Origin: Desulfobotulus mexicanus
GTDB lineage: Bacteria; Desulfobacterota; Desulfobacteria; Desulfobacterales; ASO4-4
DNA length: 64,000 bases
Assembly: GCF_006175995.1 (NCBI RefSeq)
Contig: NZ_VDMB01000016.1
Location: 1 to 64,000 of the forward strand
Direction of reading: 5' to 3'
The stretch's first letter is position 1. Each line of letters starts with the position of its first letter. The notes beneath the pieces were generated by a model. The model did not search any database and was not told the origin of the DNA. It saw nothing but the letters and a program-made list of their open reading frames with translations. The translations under genes were made by a program, and so were the position numbers. Below, one piece after another: positions 1-10,288 of the stretch.

Positions 1-706
1 CATCCGGAATATTACCGGGCTGCTTAGTGAAGGCTATGGGTTCACGAGCCTTCACGGAATACAAGGTCAAAAGCTTGATCGTATTCAGTCCGTCGCCATC
101 TTTGTTGAATCCCTGCCGTGCCTCCGATTGATTTTCAGAGTAGGTCGAAACAGTGGTAGAATCAAACGCCAGCACAGGAGATTCTGCCAAGCGTGCCGCC
201 CGAGCAGAAAAATAGCACTGGACGCCTTCTTCATTGCGCCCTACATCCTTAAACAGCTTACCATAAACGTCTTCAGAGATTGCTTCACGATATGGAAGGG
301 GGTGCATCACCTGCCAACTCTCAAGGCGAGGCAGCGTGTTGCCACCGGAACCGATCCAGTAGCGTGCGATAGATAGAATTTTTGCCGCATCACCCTCACT
401 AAATGAAGCACGTACATCATCATCAATTCCGGAAGCCTTGCCAACCCATTCCAGGATGTCCGTTAGCCCGGTATGCTGACGGGTTGCATCGGCAATACCT
501 CCTTCGCCTTTGTTTTTTTTGGGACGAGTCACTACTACTTCTTGTGTTCCTTGCTTGATTTTGCCCTTGAGCTTCTGGCTTACCGTATAGGTCTTTTTGG
601 CCTTTTCATCGTAGGCCGTAACCCTTTCATAGATATAAATATCTCCATTCGCACGCTTTTCACGTCGTTCACCGATGTGAGTTTTTCCTGTTATTGGTTT
701 AGCCAT
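1..706 (-). CDS. IS1634-like DDE transposase, 5' part (cut by window edge)
   Basis: The minus strand is open from an ATG at 706 to the window edge, about 235 residues, with AAGGA upstream of the start. The frame reads MAKPITGKTHIGERREKRAN at the start and contains LAFDSTTVSTYSENQ followed by NKDGDGLNTIKLLTLYS. That pattern is typical of the first catalytic Asp region of IS1634-type (IS4 superfamily) DDE transposases; the Asp is near residue 182. The remaining catalytic residues and the stop lie off the window, so intactness cannot be judged. The gene sits tail-side of metH and is read in the same direction. Family placement is from remembered motifs, not from a search. Confidence 0.85.
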   Translation of the reverse strand, partial: MAKPITGKTHIGERREKRANGDIYIYERVTAYDEKAKKTYTVSQKLKGKIKQGTQEVVVTRPKKNKGEGGIADATRQHTGLTDILEWVGKASGIDDDVRASFSEGDAAKILSIARYWIGSGGNTLPRLESWQVMHPLPYREAISEDVYGKLFKDVGRNEEGVQCYFSARAARLAESPVLAFDSTTVSTYSENQSEARQGFNKDGDGLNTIKLLTLYSVKAREPIAFTKQPGNIPD

Positions 707-787
707 GCGTAAATCCTTCTTTAGAATGTACGCTTTATCCGATTTTCAGGCTACTAAAGTATAAAGAGTAACCTAATCCCGTCTGCA
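1..787 (-). mobile_element. Insertion sequence end carrying the transposase; outer boundary not resolved
   Basis: The transposase lies within about 90 bases of the metH terminator, so the 5' end of the element should lie between 707 and roughly 787. I could not identify the terminal inverted repeat because its partner is outside the window, and no target duplication can be checked. A TATACT box on the minus strand, upstream of the transposase, could be its promoter. The end coordinate given is an upper limit. Confidence 0.4.
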
Positions 788-818
788 CAAAAATAAGGGG
801 GCCGAATGTACGGCCCCC
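788..818 (-). terminator. Rho-independent terminator of metH
   Basis: Read on the minus strand, GGGGGCCG (818-811) pairs perfectly with CGGCCCCC (804-797) around a six-base loop. It is followed directly by TTATTTTT. It lies about 30 bases after the metH stop, as expected for an intrinsic terminator. Confidence 0.85.
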
Positions 819-850
819 ATGGAATATTCTATTTCTGCCCTGCCCCGCCT

Positions 851-3800
851 TCAGATTTCCGGAGCAGCATAACCCGCATCTTTATGGAAAACAAGCAAAG
901 CCGCCGTGGTGGAGGTGGGGTGGAATTCCCCCGCCTCCGTCAGGGTAATTCCCAGATCTCGGGCCACAAGAAGGCCATGGATCACCCTGTTTTCTTCAAT
1001 GGCAATGCCAGGATACCCCGGAGAATAACGACAACCCTTCTCTGCCCCCGCAAGGCATACAAGCCTTTCATGGAGCATGGCTGCAAGATCTTCGGCAATG
1101 CGGTCAGAAAGCCCCTGCAAAAGATGGGCGCTTTCCGTATCCCCTGAAACCTTGAAGGCTTCCGTAGCTTCAGAAGATGCCCGTCCCGCCGTGGCAATCT
1201 GCAGTCCCACACAGTCCCTTTTTCCATCCCCAAGGGGCCTTACAAAATCCGCCACACAGAAAACATCCCTTTTGCCGGAGCCGGTCTGCATCTCTGTATG
1301 AATGCGAGCCACCTCCCTCTCAGGATTCTCGGGATCAAAAAGAAGAATATACTGCCCCTCACTGTTGGCAGGAAACAGGGCCACGCGGCCAGAGGGTTTG
1401 ACAAGGCCTTCTTCCTCAGCCTTTGTTATCCATTTATCATACAAAGCCTCCCCATCCTGCCGGTCCTTTCCCATTTTCCAGTTCAGGGAAAAGAGACTTT
1501 TTTTGCGTATGTCCATGGCTAAAGGAGAAGGATTCAGGGTTTCGGATATAAAGGATGAAATTTCAGGGTGTGCATCAAAGGAGATCTTACGCCTTGGCAG
1601 ACTTGCCAGAAGCCCGGATTTTTCTCTGGATTTTTCCTGCCCGGAACGCCATGCAGAAATAAGCTTTTCCCGATTCTCTTCAATTACAGAATCCCTTCTT
1701 GATGCAATCAGTCCTTCCATGAGATTCACACTGTCCATGGCGGTCTGGCAGTAAAAGACATCGGGCTTAATATTTTCCACATCATCACCGCCCCGCAGGG
1801 CAACGGTGGCGGCATGGCGCAGATTCACAGGAGCCCCACCCACAAAGACCGGTATGGAAAGTCCCTCCTCATCCATGCGTTTGACCACAGAAATCATGTG
1901 ATTGGCAGTCTGCACCAGAAGGGCACTCATACCAATGGCATCGGCCTTTTCCCGGATGGCCGTTTCCACAAAGGCATCCACAGGAACCTGCACCCCAAGA
2001 TCAATCACCCGGAAGCCGTAATTTTCCAAGAGGGTTTTGGTAAGATCCTTTCCGATGGAATGCACATCCTGATAAACCGTACCCATGACAATGGTGGCCT
2101 TGTAGGCATCCTGAACAGCCCCTTCGGCCATAACATTTTCGAGAAATCCCATGACCGCCTTCATCACATCCGCAGCCTTCAGAAGATGGGGCAGCGAAGC
2201 TTCACCTGCTGCAAAACGCTCTCCCAGTACATTCATGGCCTCCATGAGATAATCGCTGATCAGGGCAAGGGGTTCATGGTCTTCCAGAGCTTTCACCGCA
2301 TCCAGCACAATGCTGTCCTGATAGGCAATCTCCATACCCTTCCATGTAACCGTTCCGGCCTCCCGTTTTTTAAAACCGTCCTTAATCTTTTCACTGAGGG
2401 TTTCCGCAGGAGAAAGGCCCTCATAGGAAGAACGCCTTTCCACCCTGCGGCCCTGCTTGCGCTCGGCTATGTCCTCAAGGAGGGCATAGGCATCCATGTC
2501 CCTTTCCAGCACCACCTTCAGGCCAAGGGCATAATCTGAAGCGTCGAGACTTTCCACCGGAGCATAGTGATTAGGGTTGACAATGGCCGCATCCAGCCCC
2601 TTTTTTCTGCCCTCATCCAGAAAGACAGAGGTCAGCACCAGACGCATGTAAGGCTTCTTGGCAAGGCCGTTTGTGAGATTACTCACACCTATGGTGGTCA
2701 TAATGCCGGGATGGGCATTTTTAATCAGGGGAATGGATTCCAGAGATTCCAGGGCAAAATTCATGCCTTCCACGGATTCCGATCCAATGGGAAAGGCATT
2801 GATGTCAACGAGCAGCTGGTCCGGTCCCACACCATGGGGAGCAACGGCCTCCACAAGGCGGGCGGCAATGGCCTTTTTTTCTTCCCTTGTCTGGGCAGGA
2901 CCTTTGTCATCCGCCGCAAGGGCAATATAAAGGGGATTGTGAAAGGCCGTATGGGTGCAGATAAAGGCAGCCTTGGACATGCCTTCATGTCCTTCCATGG
3001 AAATGGAGTTGATCAGAGGCCTTCCGGGATAGGCTTTTACTGCGGCTATCAGCGCATCCGCATCAAAGGAGTCTATGCACAAGGCCCCTGGGAAATCCAC
3101 GCAAACACCCTGAATAACCTTGGGCAGCACGATTTTTGTGTCCACGATATTGGAATCCATGCACACATCCAGAACCTCACAGCCCAGATCCTCAATCTGC
3201 TCCCGAACCACCTCATCCAAGGCATCCATATCCAGAAGACCATCATGCTCCACCGCATCCCTCACCTTTTTGGAACCCCGCACATTGAGGCGTTCGCCAA
3301 TGCGAATCAGCCGAGAATCGCTGTCCAGCAGCACGGCCTTGGAAGGGCCAGCCAGCCAGACACCGCCTTCGGGCTTTCTCTCCTTCGGTTTTCTTCGGGC
3401 TGCCTCCTGGGCCACGGCCCGGATATGATCCGGCGTGGTGCCGCAGCACCCTCCCACAATATTCACGCCATAGGTATCCATGAAACGGGCCAGATGGGCA
3501 GCCAGATCTTTAGGAGACTGGGGGAATACGGTTTTGCCGTCTATGTTTTCGGGCAGCCCCGCATTGGGCAACACGGAAAGGGGCAGAGGGCTGAAACGGG
3601 AAAGCTTTGCCACCGTTGGCTCCATGAGATCCGGGCCGATGGAGCAGTTGATGCCCAGAGCGTCAATACCAATGCCCGAAAGGGTGACAATGACCGCATG
3701 GATGTCTGTTCCAAAAATCTGCATACGGCTGTGGGCATCCACCGTCACCTGACAGATAATGGGAAGGGCAACGCCCCTTTCCGCCATGGCTTTTTGGGCG

Positions 3801-4408
3801 CCGGATACGGCAGCTTTCAGCTCCAGCATATCCTGCTGGGTTTCAAAGAGCAGCACATCCACGCCCCCGTCCACAAGGCCTTTCACCTGCACCCGGAAAT
3901 TTTCCTCTATACTTTCCCAGCTTCCCCGGTGAAGATCCGCTTCCGTGGGAGAAAGTACAAAGTTGGAAGGCCCCATGGAGCCAACCACAAAAAGGGGGCG
4001 ACCATCGTAATCGGGCGAGGCTGCATAAAGCTCCTTGGCCTCCTTTGCAATGGCAGCTCCCTTAAGACTTATCCAGTAGGCCATGTCTTCCGACGACAGG
4101 GTATTTAACTGTATGTTCTCTGGAATTCCTTCAAAGGCAGACGAATCAAGACCTGAAAAATCAAATTCCTCAAGGCGCAGGGGGCTGGCTCCGAAGGTAT
4201 TGGTTTCCACTCCGTGGGCTCCGGCCTCAAAATAGGCCAGATGAATATCCCGAAGGGCATGGGGCCTTGAAAAAACCAGCATATCCGAAAGCATTTCATA
4301 GGATTCACCGCCAAAATCCGCTGCGGTCAGGCCAAGGTTCTGTATCATGGTACCCATGGCACCGTCTAAAACAAGGATGTGGGATTTCAGGGCTTCAAGA
4401 AATGTCAT
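851..4408 (-). CDS. metH: Cobalamin-dependent methionine synthase
   Basis: 5-methyltetrahydrofolate-homocysteine methyltransferase, 1185 aa, about the usual length of full MetH. It transfers the methyl group of methyl-THF to homocysteine through cobalamin in the cytoplasm. The N-terminal homocysteine domain has LDGAMGTMIQ and the zinc-ligand motifs INCSIGP (~253) and GGCCGTTP (~319). A pterin-binding domain begins with RIGERLNVRGS. The cobalamin cap and Rossmann domain carry DVHSIGK (~780), the DxHxxG motif whose His ligates cobalt. The C-terminal reactivation domain ends with RYSPGYPG, the AdoMet-binding signature region. The ATG at 4408 is preceded by AAAGGAAAG. It is divergent from the kinase at 4632. 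I saw no clear cobalamin or SAM riboswitch in the 220-base leader. All modules seem intact. Confidence 0.96.
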   Translation of the reverse strand: MTFLEALKSHILVLDGAMGTMIQNLGLTAADFGGESYEMLSDMLVFSRPHALRDIHLAYFEAGAHGVETNTFGASPLRLEEFDFSGLDSSAFEGIPENIQLNTLSSEDMAYWISLKGAAIAKEAKELYAASPDYDGRPLFVVGSMGPSNFVLSPTEADLHRGSWESIEENFRVQVKGLVDGGVDVLLFETQQDMLELKAAVSGAQKAMAERGVALPIICQVTVDAHSRMQIFGTDIHAVIVTLSGIGIDALGINCSIGPDLMEPTVAKLSRFSPLPLSVLPNAGLPENIDGKTVFPQSPKDLAAHLARFMDTYGVNIVGGCCGTTPDHIRAVAQEAARRKPKERKPEGGVWLAGPSKAVLLDSDSRLIRIGERLNVRGSKKVRDAVEHDGLLDMDALDEVVREQIEDLGCEVLDVCMDSNIVDTKIVLPKVIQGVCVDFPGALCIDSFDADALIAAVKAYPGRPLINSISMEGHEGMSKAAFICTHTAFHNPLYIALAADDKGPAQTREEKKAIAARLVEAVAPHGVGPDQLLVDINAFPIGSESVEGMNFALESLESIPLIKNAHPGIMTTIGVSNLTNGLAKKPYMRLVLTSVFLDEGRKKGLDAAIVNPNHYAPVESLDASDYALGLKVVLERDMDAYALLEDIAERKQGRRVERRSSYEGLSPAETLSEKIKDGFKKREAGTVTWKGMEIAYQDSIVLDAVKALEDHEPLALISDYLMEAMNVLGERFAAGEASLPHLLKAADVMKAVMGFLENVMAEGAVQDAYKATIVMGTVYQDVHSIGKDLTKTLLENYGFRVIDLGVQVPVDAFVETAIREKADAIGMSALLVQTANHMISVVKRMDEEGLSIPVFVGGAPVNLRHAATVALRGGDDVENIKPDVFYCQTAMDSVNLMEGLIASRRDSVIEENREKLISAWRSGQEKSREKSGLLASLPRRKISFDAHPEISSFISETLNPSPLAMDIRKKSLFSLNWKMGKDRQDGEALYDKWITKAEEEGLVKPSGRVALFPANSEGQYILLFDPENPEREVARIHTEMQTGSGKRDVFCVADFVRPLGDGKRDCVGLQIATAGRASSEATEAFKVSGDTESAHLLQGLSDRIAEDLAAMLHERLVCLAGAEKGCRYSPGYPGIAIEENRVIHGLLVARDLGITLTEAGEFHPTSTTAALLVFHKDAGYAAPEI

Positions 4409-4631
4409 GGGCTTTCCTTTAAAGATAAAATGGCAGAAGAATCTTTTAATAAACTTTGAAGAATTACCATATCAGGATCTTTTGATCTATGGATTTCTTT
4501 TTTTCGAAAAAAACCTGAACTTAAGCGACAGGGAAGAATTCTTTTTCTTTTGCTCCTCCCATGCTATGCATAAAGAAGATTCCAGCAAGTACACACCAAA
4601 ACATCTGCCACCGCATCCCAAGGAAACGCCC

Positions 4632-7109
4632 ATGATGTATCTGGACCTTGTCCTGAACCTTGCCCTCCTGATTGCCCTAAGTATTGTCTCCGGCTTCATC
4701 TCAAGAAGGTGGCCGAAAAAAAGCCGTACAGGCCCATGGCTGCAAGGCCTTCTCTTTGGCAGTGCCGCTGTTTTAGGTATGCTGAAACCGCTGGTTCTGG
4801 GTCCGGGTCTCATTTTTGACGGCAGATCCCTCATGATCAGCCTCTGCGCCCTCTTCCACGGTCCCCTTGCGGGCATCATTGCAGCCCTCATGGCCACCCT
4901 CTGCCGCATACAGCTTGGGGGCGTCGGCGCTTTCACGGGTATTCTGGTAATAATCTCTTCCCTTGCAATAGGCCTTGCCACCCATTTTTATCTCAAACCT
5001 CGACAAAACATTCCTTCCACAAAGGATCTCTTTCTTTTTGGCCTTGCTGTACATCTGGCCATGCTGGCACTCATGCTCACCCTTCCCGGAACCTCCCTCT
5101 GGCTGGTCATCCATAACATGGCCCTGCCCATCCTCCTCATCTATCCCCTGGCCACGGTTCTGGCAGGCAGGGTGCTGACGGAACAGGAAGTTTCCATCCA
5201 GTCCCTTGAAAACCTTGAAAGGGCAAAAAACAATCTGGATACCACCTTAAAATCCATAGGTGATGCCGTCATTGCCACAGACAGAAAAGGCAATATCACC
5301 CTGATGAACCCGGTGGCGGAAAACCTCACGGGCTGGAACCTTAGTGAGGCTTTACAAAAACCCCTCATCGAGGTCTTCCACATTGTCAGTGCGGAAAACA
5401 GAAATGCTGCGGAAAACCCTGTAAAAAAAGTACTTGCCAGCAAAAAAACCGAAGGCCTTGCCAACCATACCCTGCTCATTGCAAAGGATGGAACAGAGCG
5501 GCAGATTTCAGACAGTGCTGCACCCATTTTTCAGGATGAAGGCATTCTCACCGGTGTTGTACTGGTGTTCAGGGATGTCAGCGAGGAATACAGGATGTTG
5601 GAAAACCTGAAGGAGAGCGAAGAGGATTACCGCAGGCTGTTTGAAGAACATGCCGCAGTCAAGCTCATTTTAGATCCCGAAACCGGTGATGTAATTGATG
5701 CCAATGAAGCGGCAGCAAATTTTTACGGCTGGTCCAGAGAAGAACTGAAGAAAAAGCGCATTCAGGATATCAACACCCTGTCTCCGGAAGAAATAGCCGC
5801 AGAAATAGAAAAGGTGAAAAAGGAAAAACGTATTCATTTTGAATTCCGCCACCGCAGGGCAGACGGCTCCATCCGGGATGTGGCCATACTCTCCAGTGTC
5901 ATCCGCCTGAAAAACAAAGAATACCTGCACTCCATCATCCATGACATCAGCCAGCGCAAACGCCTGGAAGCCCAGCTTATCCAGTCCCAGAAAATGGAAT
6001 CCATCGGCAGACTGGCCGGAGGTGTGGCCCACGACTTCAATAATATGCTGGGTATCATCATGGGCAATGCGGAACTGATGGAAACAAGGCTGGATGCCTC
6101 ACACCCGGCCATGGACGAGCTCAGGGAAATAAAAAAAGCAGCAGAACGCTCCACAGAGCTGACAAAACAGCTACTGGCCTTTGCCCGCAGACAAACCATA
6201 GCCCCCCGGGTACTCAACCTCAACCATAGCATTGAAGGCATGCTTAAAATGCTGCACCGTCTGATCGGTGAAGACATTGAGCTCCGGTGGCATCCTGCAG
6301 AAAATCTCCGTTACATAAGAATGGACAGCAGTCAGCTGGACCAGATCCTTGTAAATCTTGCAGTCAACGCCAAAGATGCCATTGCCGGTGTGGGAAAGAT
6401 GACCATTGAAACGGTCAATGCCTCCTTTGGGGAAGACTATGGAGAAAGTCATGGGGACTACATTCCCGGCGACTATGTTATGCTGGCCGTAAGTGACAAT
6501 GGATGCGGTATAGAAAAAGAGCATCTTACCCAGCTGTTTGAACCTTTTTTTACCACCAAGTCCCAGGGCAGCGGCACAGGTCTGGGACTCTCCATGATAT
6601 ATGGCATTGTCCGTCAGAATCAGGGTTTCATCAATGTCTACAGTGAGCCGGGAAAGGGCAGCACCTTCCGCATCTACCTGCCAGCAACGGATGAAGAAAT
6701 TCCCGCTGCACCCGATGCAGAAAAAACATCCCTTCCGCAAGGAAAAGAGTGTATTCTTCTGGTGGAAGATGAGCCTGCCCTTCTTGAGCTGACAGGCCGC
6801 ATACTGGAAAAGCTGGGATATGAGGTCATGGCCGCATCCACACCCAAAGAAGCCATTGCTCTGGCAGAACAGCATGGTAAAAAAATTCATATGCTGCTCA
6901 CGGACGTGATAATGCCACAAATGAACGGACAGGAACTCAGCCTGAGCATTGAAAATTTCTGCCCCGGCATCCACTGCCTTTTCATGTCCGGTTATACAGC
7001 CAATGTCATTGCCCACCACGGTGTGCTGAAACCGGGTATCAATTTCATCCAGAAACCCTTTTCCATGAAAGATCTTGCGGGAAAAATACGGGAAACCATG
7101 GCTCGGTGA
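4632..7109 (+). CDS. 5TM-LytS-type PAS hybrid histidine kinase
   Basis: Membrane sensor kinase of 825 aa from the ATG at 4632, chosen because AAGGA lies about 9 bases upstream; the frame is open further back but that would run into metH. Residues 1-185 are a bundle of hydrophobic segments with [20 protein letters not shown], the style of the 5TM receptor of LytS/YhcK proteins. Two PAS domains follow (~200-310 and ~325-440). The HisKA motif GGVAHDFNN has its phospho-acceptor His at 467. The ATPase shows [15 protein letters not shown] and [15 protein letters not shown]-terminal receiver has Asp758 in [12 protein letters not shown]. There is no Hpt domain. The ligand is unknown. It lies 32 bases before the chemoreceptor at 7142, so the two are probably co-transcribed. 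Confidence 0.92.
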   Translation: MMYLDLVLNLALLIALSIVSGFISRRWPKKSRTGPWLQGLLFGSAAVLGMLKPLVLGPGLIFDGRSLMISLCALFHGPLAGIIAALMATLCRIQLGGVGAFTGILVIISSLAIGLATHFYLKPRQNIPSTKDLFLFGLAVHLAMLALMLTLPGTSLWLVIHNMALPILLIYPLATVLAGRVLTEQEVSIQSLENLERAKNNLDTTLKSIGDAVIATDRKGNITLMNPVAENLTGWNLSEALQKPLIEVFHIVSAENRNAAENPVKKVLASKKTEGLANHTLLIAKDGTERQISDSAAPIFQDEGILTGVVLVFRDVSEEYRMLENLKESEEDYRRLFEEHAAVKLILDPETGDVIDANEAAANFYGWSREELKKKRIQDINTLSPEEIAAEIEKVKKEKRIHFEFRHRRADGSIRDVAILSSVIRLKNKEYLHSIIHDISQRKRLEAQLIQSQKMESIGRLAGGVAHDFNNMLGIIMGNAELMETRLDASHPAMDELREIKKAAERSTELTKQLLAFARRQTIAPRVLNLNHSIEGMLKMLHRLIGEDIELRWHPAENLRYIRMDSSQLDQILVNLAVNAKDAIAGVGKMTIETVNASFGEDYGESHGDYIPGDYVMLAVSDNGCGIEKEHLTQLFEPFFTTKSQGSGTGLGLSMIYGIVRQNQGFINVYSEPGKGSTFRIYLPATDEEIPAAPDAEKTSLPQGKECILLVEDEPALLELTGRILEKLGYEVMAASTPKEAIALAEQHGKKIHMLLTDVIMPQMNGQELSLSIENFCPGIHCLFMSGYTANVIAHHGVLKPGINFIQKPFSMKDLAGKIRETMAR

Positions 7110-7141
7110 AACCACCGGCAAAACCTTCCAAGGAGACTGCC

Positions 7142-8710
7142 ATGCCAAAGCAAGCCTTTGCCCTACGTCTGCCCTTTTATCATTCCATGCTTTTCCGCAT
7201 CAGCATCCTTGTGCTCATGCTATCCACAGGTCTTCTCATAATTCTCGGGGGCTGGCAGTATCTGAGCGCAAAAAACAGATTTGAAATACGCCTTGAGGCG
7301 GATGCGGATCTCATCATAGAAAGGCTGGCACAGACCCTTCAGGAGCCCCTGTATAATTTTGACATGTCACAGGTAGATGCAGCCCTGCATTCGGAGATGA
7401 AGGATAAACGAATTCTGGCCATAGGGATTCATGGACAGATGAATCAGGAAAATGAACCAGACATCTGTATCGGCAGAAACCGCAAAGGAGAAGTTGTCTC
7501 AACGGAAAAACTTCCTGACACACGCAATTTCTTACGAAAAATGGATGTTACCCATAGAGATGAAACCATAGCTGCCATTACCCTGATCATGGATCCTGCA
7601 TTTTTCAAAGATGGTCTCAGAAAGATTTTTTATGATCTGATCCTAATTATTCTGATTCTGGATATTCTGCTTTTCATAACTCTGGTTTTCACCCTGAGGC
7701 GGGTGGTGGTCATGCCCCTGCGCCGCCTAACAACCGCTGTACAGGATGTGGCCCAGGGTAAGGGGGATCTCACCCGTCGCATTCCCATAGCATCCAAAGA
7801 TGAAATGGCACTGCTTTCCCACTGGATGAACACCTTTGTGGATGCACTGGAAACCAAGGCAAAAATTGCCCGCAAAGTAGCCGATGGAGATCTGACCGTC
7901 ACCATACCCGTCCTCTCGGATCAGGACACTCTGGGCCAGGCCCTTGCCACCATGATTCGCAGACTGGCTAGGGCCGCATCGGAAGTACGCATCGCAGCCC
8001 GTCACAGCGTGGAAGCCAGCAGAGATGTTCTGACCATCTCCAACCGCCTGCGTCAGGGCACCCTGACACAGGCAGAATCCGCAGAAAATCTGAGTTCACG
8101 GATGAGGGAAATGAGCCTTGCAGTGTCCCGCAATCTGGCCACAGCCAGAAATACGGAAAACGGTGCCATGAAAGCCTCAGAAATGACCGACGCCAGCGGT
8201 AAGGCCGTGGAAGATGCAGCCCAGGCTATGATAAATATAATAAAACGTATTGGCATAGTGGAAGAAATAGCAAGGCAGACCCACTTACTGGCGCTAAACG
8301 CAGCCATCGAGGCCGCCCGGGCCGGAGAACATGGCCGTGGCTTTGCCGTGGTGGCCGATGAAATAAGAAAGCTTGCTGAAAAAAGCAGGGAATCCGCCGT
8401 GGCCATCGGAAAAATGGCAAGGGATGGCAGCGCCATGGCAAAGGATGCCAGAGAACATCTTGAATCTCTGGTCCCGGAAATCAGGGGAAATGCAGACAGG
8501 GTTATGGAAATCAGAACCGCCAGTGATAAGCAGGCCGATGCCATTGGTCAGGCTGCTGAAATTCTGGGGGGACTTGAAACCGTAGTGCAGGAAAATGCCA
8601 GATCCGCAGAACAGATGAGCCTTGCCTCCCAGGCCTTAAACCGCATTGCCGATCAACTGGAAAGTCAGGTACAGTATCTGCAGATCAGGCAGGAAGAGGA
8701 TAAAAACTGA
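7142..8710 (+). CDS. Methyl-accepting chemotaxis protein
   Basis: Inner-membrane chemoreceptor, 522 aa. The ATG at 7142 is preceded by AAGGAG; an upstream in-frame ATG at 7106 overlaps the kinase stop and lacks such a site. TM1 is near residues 17-38 and TM2 near 163-187, framing a periplasmic sensor of about 120 residues with no recognised fold. A HAMP region follows ([20 protein letters not shown]), then the signalling helices. The conserved hairpin tip reads [20 protein letters not shown] and is followed by [14 protein letters not shown]. No CheR-binding pentapeptide is visible at the C-terminus. It is coupled to the upstream kinase by proximity and may couple to the CheA at 31720 or to one elsewhere. 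Confidence 0.93.
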   Translation: MPKQAFALRLPFYHSMLFRISILVLMLSTGLLIILGGWQYLSAKNRFEIRLEADADLIIERLAQTLQEPLYNFDMSQVDAALHSEMKDKRILAIGIHGQMNQENEPDICIGRNRKGEVVSTEKLPDTRNFLRKMDVTHRDETIAAITLIMDPAFFKDGLRKIFYDLILIILILDILLFITLVFTLRRVVVMPLRRLTTAVQDVAQGKGDLTRRIPIASKDEMALLSHWMNTFVDALETKAKIARKVADGDLTVTIPVLSDQDTLGQALATMIRRLARAASEVRIAARHSVEASRDVLTISNRLRQGTLTQAESAENLSSRMREMSLAVSRNLATARNTENGAMKASEMTDASGKAVEDAAQAMINIIKRIGIVEEIARQTHLLALNAAIEAARAGEHGRGFAVVADEIRKLAEKSRESAVAIGKMARDGSAMAKDAREHLESLVPEIRGNADRVMEIRTASDKQADAIGQAAEILGGLETVVQENARSAEQMSLASQALNRIADQLESQVQYLQIRQEEDKN

Positions 8711-8738
8711 ACATTACAGGATTCGAACCTCTGTTCAG
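8707..8738. repeat. Hairpin over the chemoreceptor stop codon
   Basis: CTGAACA (8707-8713) and TGTTCAG (8732-8738) form a perfect 7-base inverted repeat, with AGG and CCT inside making a second short stem. No T-run follows on the plus strand, so it is a weak terminator at best. The centre reads like a tRNA T-arm on the minus strand but no tRNA fits around it. Confidence 0.4.
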
Positions 8739-8928
8739 CCATATCTTCTGAACAACTGCAAGTTACCCAGAAGCAACCCACGCAGTGTTGCGACGTATTG
8801 TCATAAAGTAAATTGTTGTTTGCCCCCAAATCCGCTACGGTTGCCACCGCAGCCGGAACAATACAAAATGTAACCCTATAACCATCTGAGTTTAAAAGAA
8901 CTATGGTCAAGACACTCAAAAGTTACAT

Positions 8929-9036
8929 TCAGGGCAGAGAATTCCGGTTATGTTTCTTATAAAGCTTTGCAAGAAAACTGCCTGCCAGCCCCATTTTTAT
9001 CGTGGCCACCAGTGCCATTATAATTACCTTTGTCAT
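8929..9036 (-). CDS. Possible 35-residue hydrophobic small protein
   Basis: A minus-strand ORF begins MTKVIIMALVATIKMGLAGS and ends KLYKKHNRNSLP. It has one hydrophobic stretch followed by a basic tail, the look of a single-pass membrane microprotein. The support is a strong ribosome site: GGGGAGG sits 6 bases before the ATG at 9036, in an otherwise AT-rich gap. I recognise no family, and no terminator is obvious after the stop. The rest of 8711-9352 shows no other convincing gene. It could be chance, since the ORF is short. Confidence 0.45.
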   Translation of the reverse strand: MTKVIIMALVATIKMGLAGSFLAKLYKKHNRNSLP

Positions 9037-9091
9037 TTTTATCCTCCCCTTTTAAATCCTTGACGGAAAAATCCTTCTTTTATGCATTATA

Positions 9092-9223
9092 TTGACAGCA
9101 AAAAAGCTTTTACCTATGTATTGCCTTAAATGGAAAGCCTGCCCTCTGCCCATGGGGCAGAAAACAGACTTTAAAATCTTAATGCCCACATTTTTTGACA
9201 GATACTCCTGAACCCGATAAAAA
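9092..9223 (+). promoter_or_regulatory. Two candidate sigma-70-like promoters upstream of the ABC-menA operon
   Basis: TTGACA at 9092-9097 is followed after 17 bases by TATGTA (9115-9120). A second TTGACA at 9195-9200 is followed after 17 bases by TAAAAA (9218-9223). Both are on the plus strand, 130-260 bases before the ORF at 9353. A small CTGCCC/GGGCAG hairpin lies between them. The minus-10 boxes are imperfect, so either or neither may be used. Confidence 0.35.
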
Positions 9224-9352
9224 GCCCGTATGATTTCACTGTTTCTGCTATACAGACTTAGATATTCATATTTCAGACAGTTTTTTATCCAAGCCTATAA
9301 GCTGATATAATATTATTTTTATTCAAAAAATACAATCAGGAGTTTTTCTGCC

Positions 9353-10288
9353 ATGCGTTTTTTTCTGCTTTTTGCAACCTCCCTTTTCTTCTGCACCATG
9401 GTTCATGCAGAACCCCTGAGGGTGGCCCTGCTGCCCATCCCCGATGCCCTTCCCTTTCATGTGGCGGAAAGCAGGGGCTATTTCAAAGAAGCCGGAGTGA
9501 CTGTACAGGCCATCGCCGTTGCCAGTGCCCTGGAGCGGGATCAGCTCATGCAGGCGGGCCGCATCCACGGCATGATCAATGAAATGGCAGGAACTGCCAT
9601 ATTCAACCGGGATGGTATAAGCATGCAGGTGCTTCAGATTGCAAGGAAACCCATGGGCAGCTCCCCCCTCTTCCGCATTCTGGCCAAACCAGGCAGTCCC
9701 TGTAAAAATCTTGAAGACTTAAAAGGTATTCCCATAGGGATCAGCCGCCATACCATCATTGAATACCTCACTGACCGCATGCTGCAGGATGCGGGAATAA
9801 AAGGTGAAGATATCCGCAAGCGCTCCGTTCCTGCCATACCGGAACGTTTTCAGCTTCTGATGCAGGGCCGGCTGGAAGCAGCTGTCATGCCCGACCCTCT
9901 GGCCTTTGCCGCCATGGATCAGGGAGCCGTTGAAATTGCCAATGATCTTTCGGCACCCTTTTACAGTGCCAGCGTTCTCAGCTTTGATATACGCATCATC
10001 CGGGAAGAAAGGGCCAAAACCGAAGCCTTTCTTTCGGCATGGAACAGGGCTGCGGAAGACATAAACAATAATCCCGAAGACTTCAGGGATCTTTTCATCC
10101 AAAAGGTGCGGACACCGCCACAGGTACAGAAAAACTATAAGATCCCGCCCTTTCCCGTGGCAGAACTTCCTTCACAGAAACAATGGGAAGACATGATGAA
10201 CTGGATGCTTGGACAGGGCCTTATGGATCAGGCCCTGAAATATGAAGACAATATAGCTTTCCCCGAAGGGATAAAGCCCAGGCCATGA
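9353..10288 (+). CDS. ABC transporter substrate-binding protein, NMT1/SsuA-like
   Basis: Periplasmic binding protein of 311 aa. Residues 1-19 form a signal peptide ending MVHA before EPLRVALLPIPD. The body has the type-II periplasmic-binding layout: DALPFHVAESRGYFKEAG near the start, then an LKGIPIGISRHTIIEYL segment, as in NMT1/THI5 and aliphatic sulfonate binding proteins. AGGAG precedes the ATG. The stop overlaps the ATPase start (ATGA at 10285), so protein output is probably coupled. The substrate cannot be read from the sequence. MqnA and MqnD of the futalosine menaquinone route share this fold, which is worth noting beside menA, but the signal peptide argues for a binding protein rather than an enzyme. 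Confidence 0.85.
   Translation: MRFFLLFATSLFFCTMVHAEPLRVALLPIPDALPFHVAESRGYFKEAGVTVQAIAVASALERDQLMQAGRIHGMINEMAGTAIFNRDGISMQVLQIARKPMGSSPLFRILAKPGSPCKNLEDLKGIPIGISRHTIIEYLTDRMLQDAGIKGEDIRKRSVPAIPERFQLLMQGRLEAAVMPDPLAFAAMDQGAVEIANDLSAPFYSASVLSFDIRIIREERAKTEAFLSAWNRAAEDINNNPEDFRDLFIQKVRTPPQVQKNYKIPPFPVAELPSQKQWEDMMNWMLGQGLMDQALKYEDNIAFPEGIKPRP

Noticed and set aside
2567-4108. Long plus-strand open frame of 513 codons opposite metH
   Set aside because: It lies wholly antisense to a clear MetH. Its His/Gly-rich translation has no domain; it is a codon-bias shadow.
4347-4631. Upstream extension of the 5TM kinase
   Set aside because: It would overlap metH and its translation lacks hydrophobic or conserved features; a better ribosome site precedes 4632.
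8711-8740. tRNA-like T-arm on the minus strand (GGTTCGAATCC)
   Set aside because: No acceptor, D or anticodon arm can be built around it; the T-stem has a mismatch and the partner of the 3' acceptor strand is missing.
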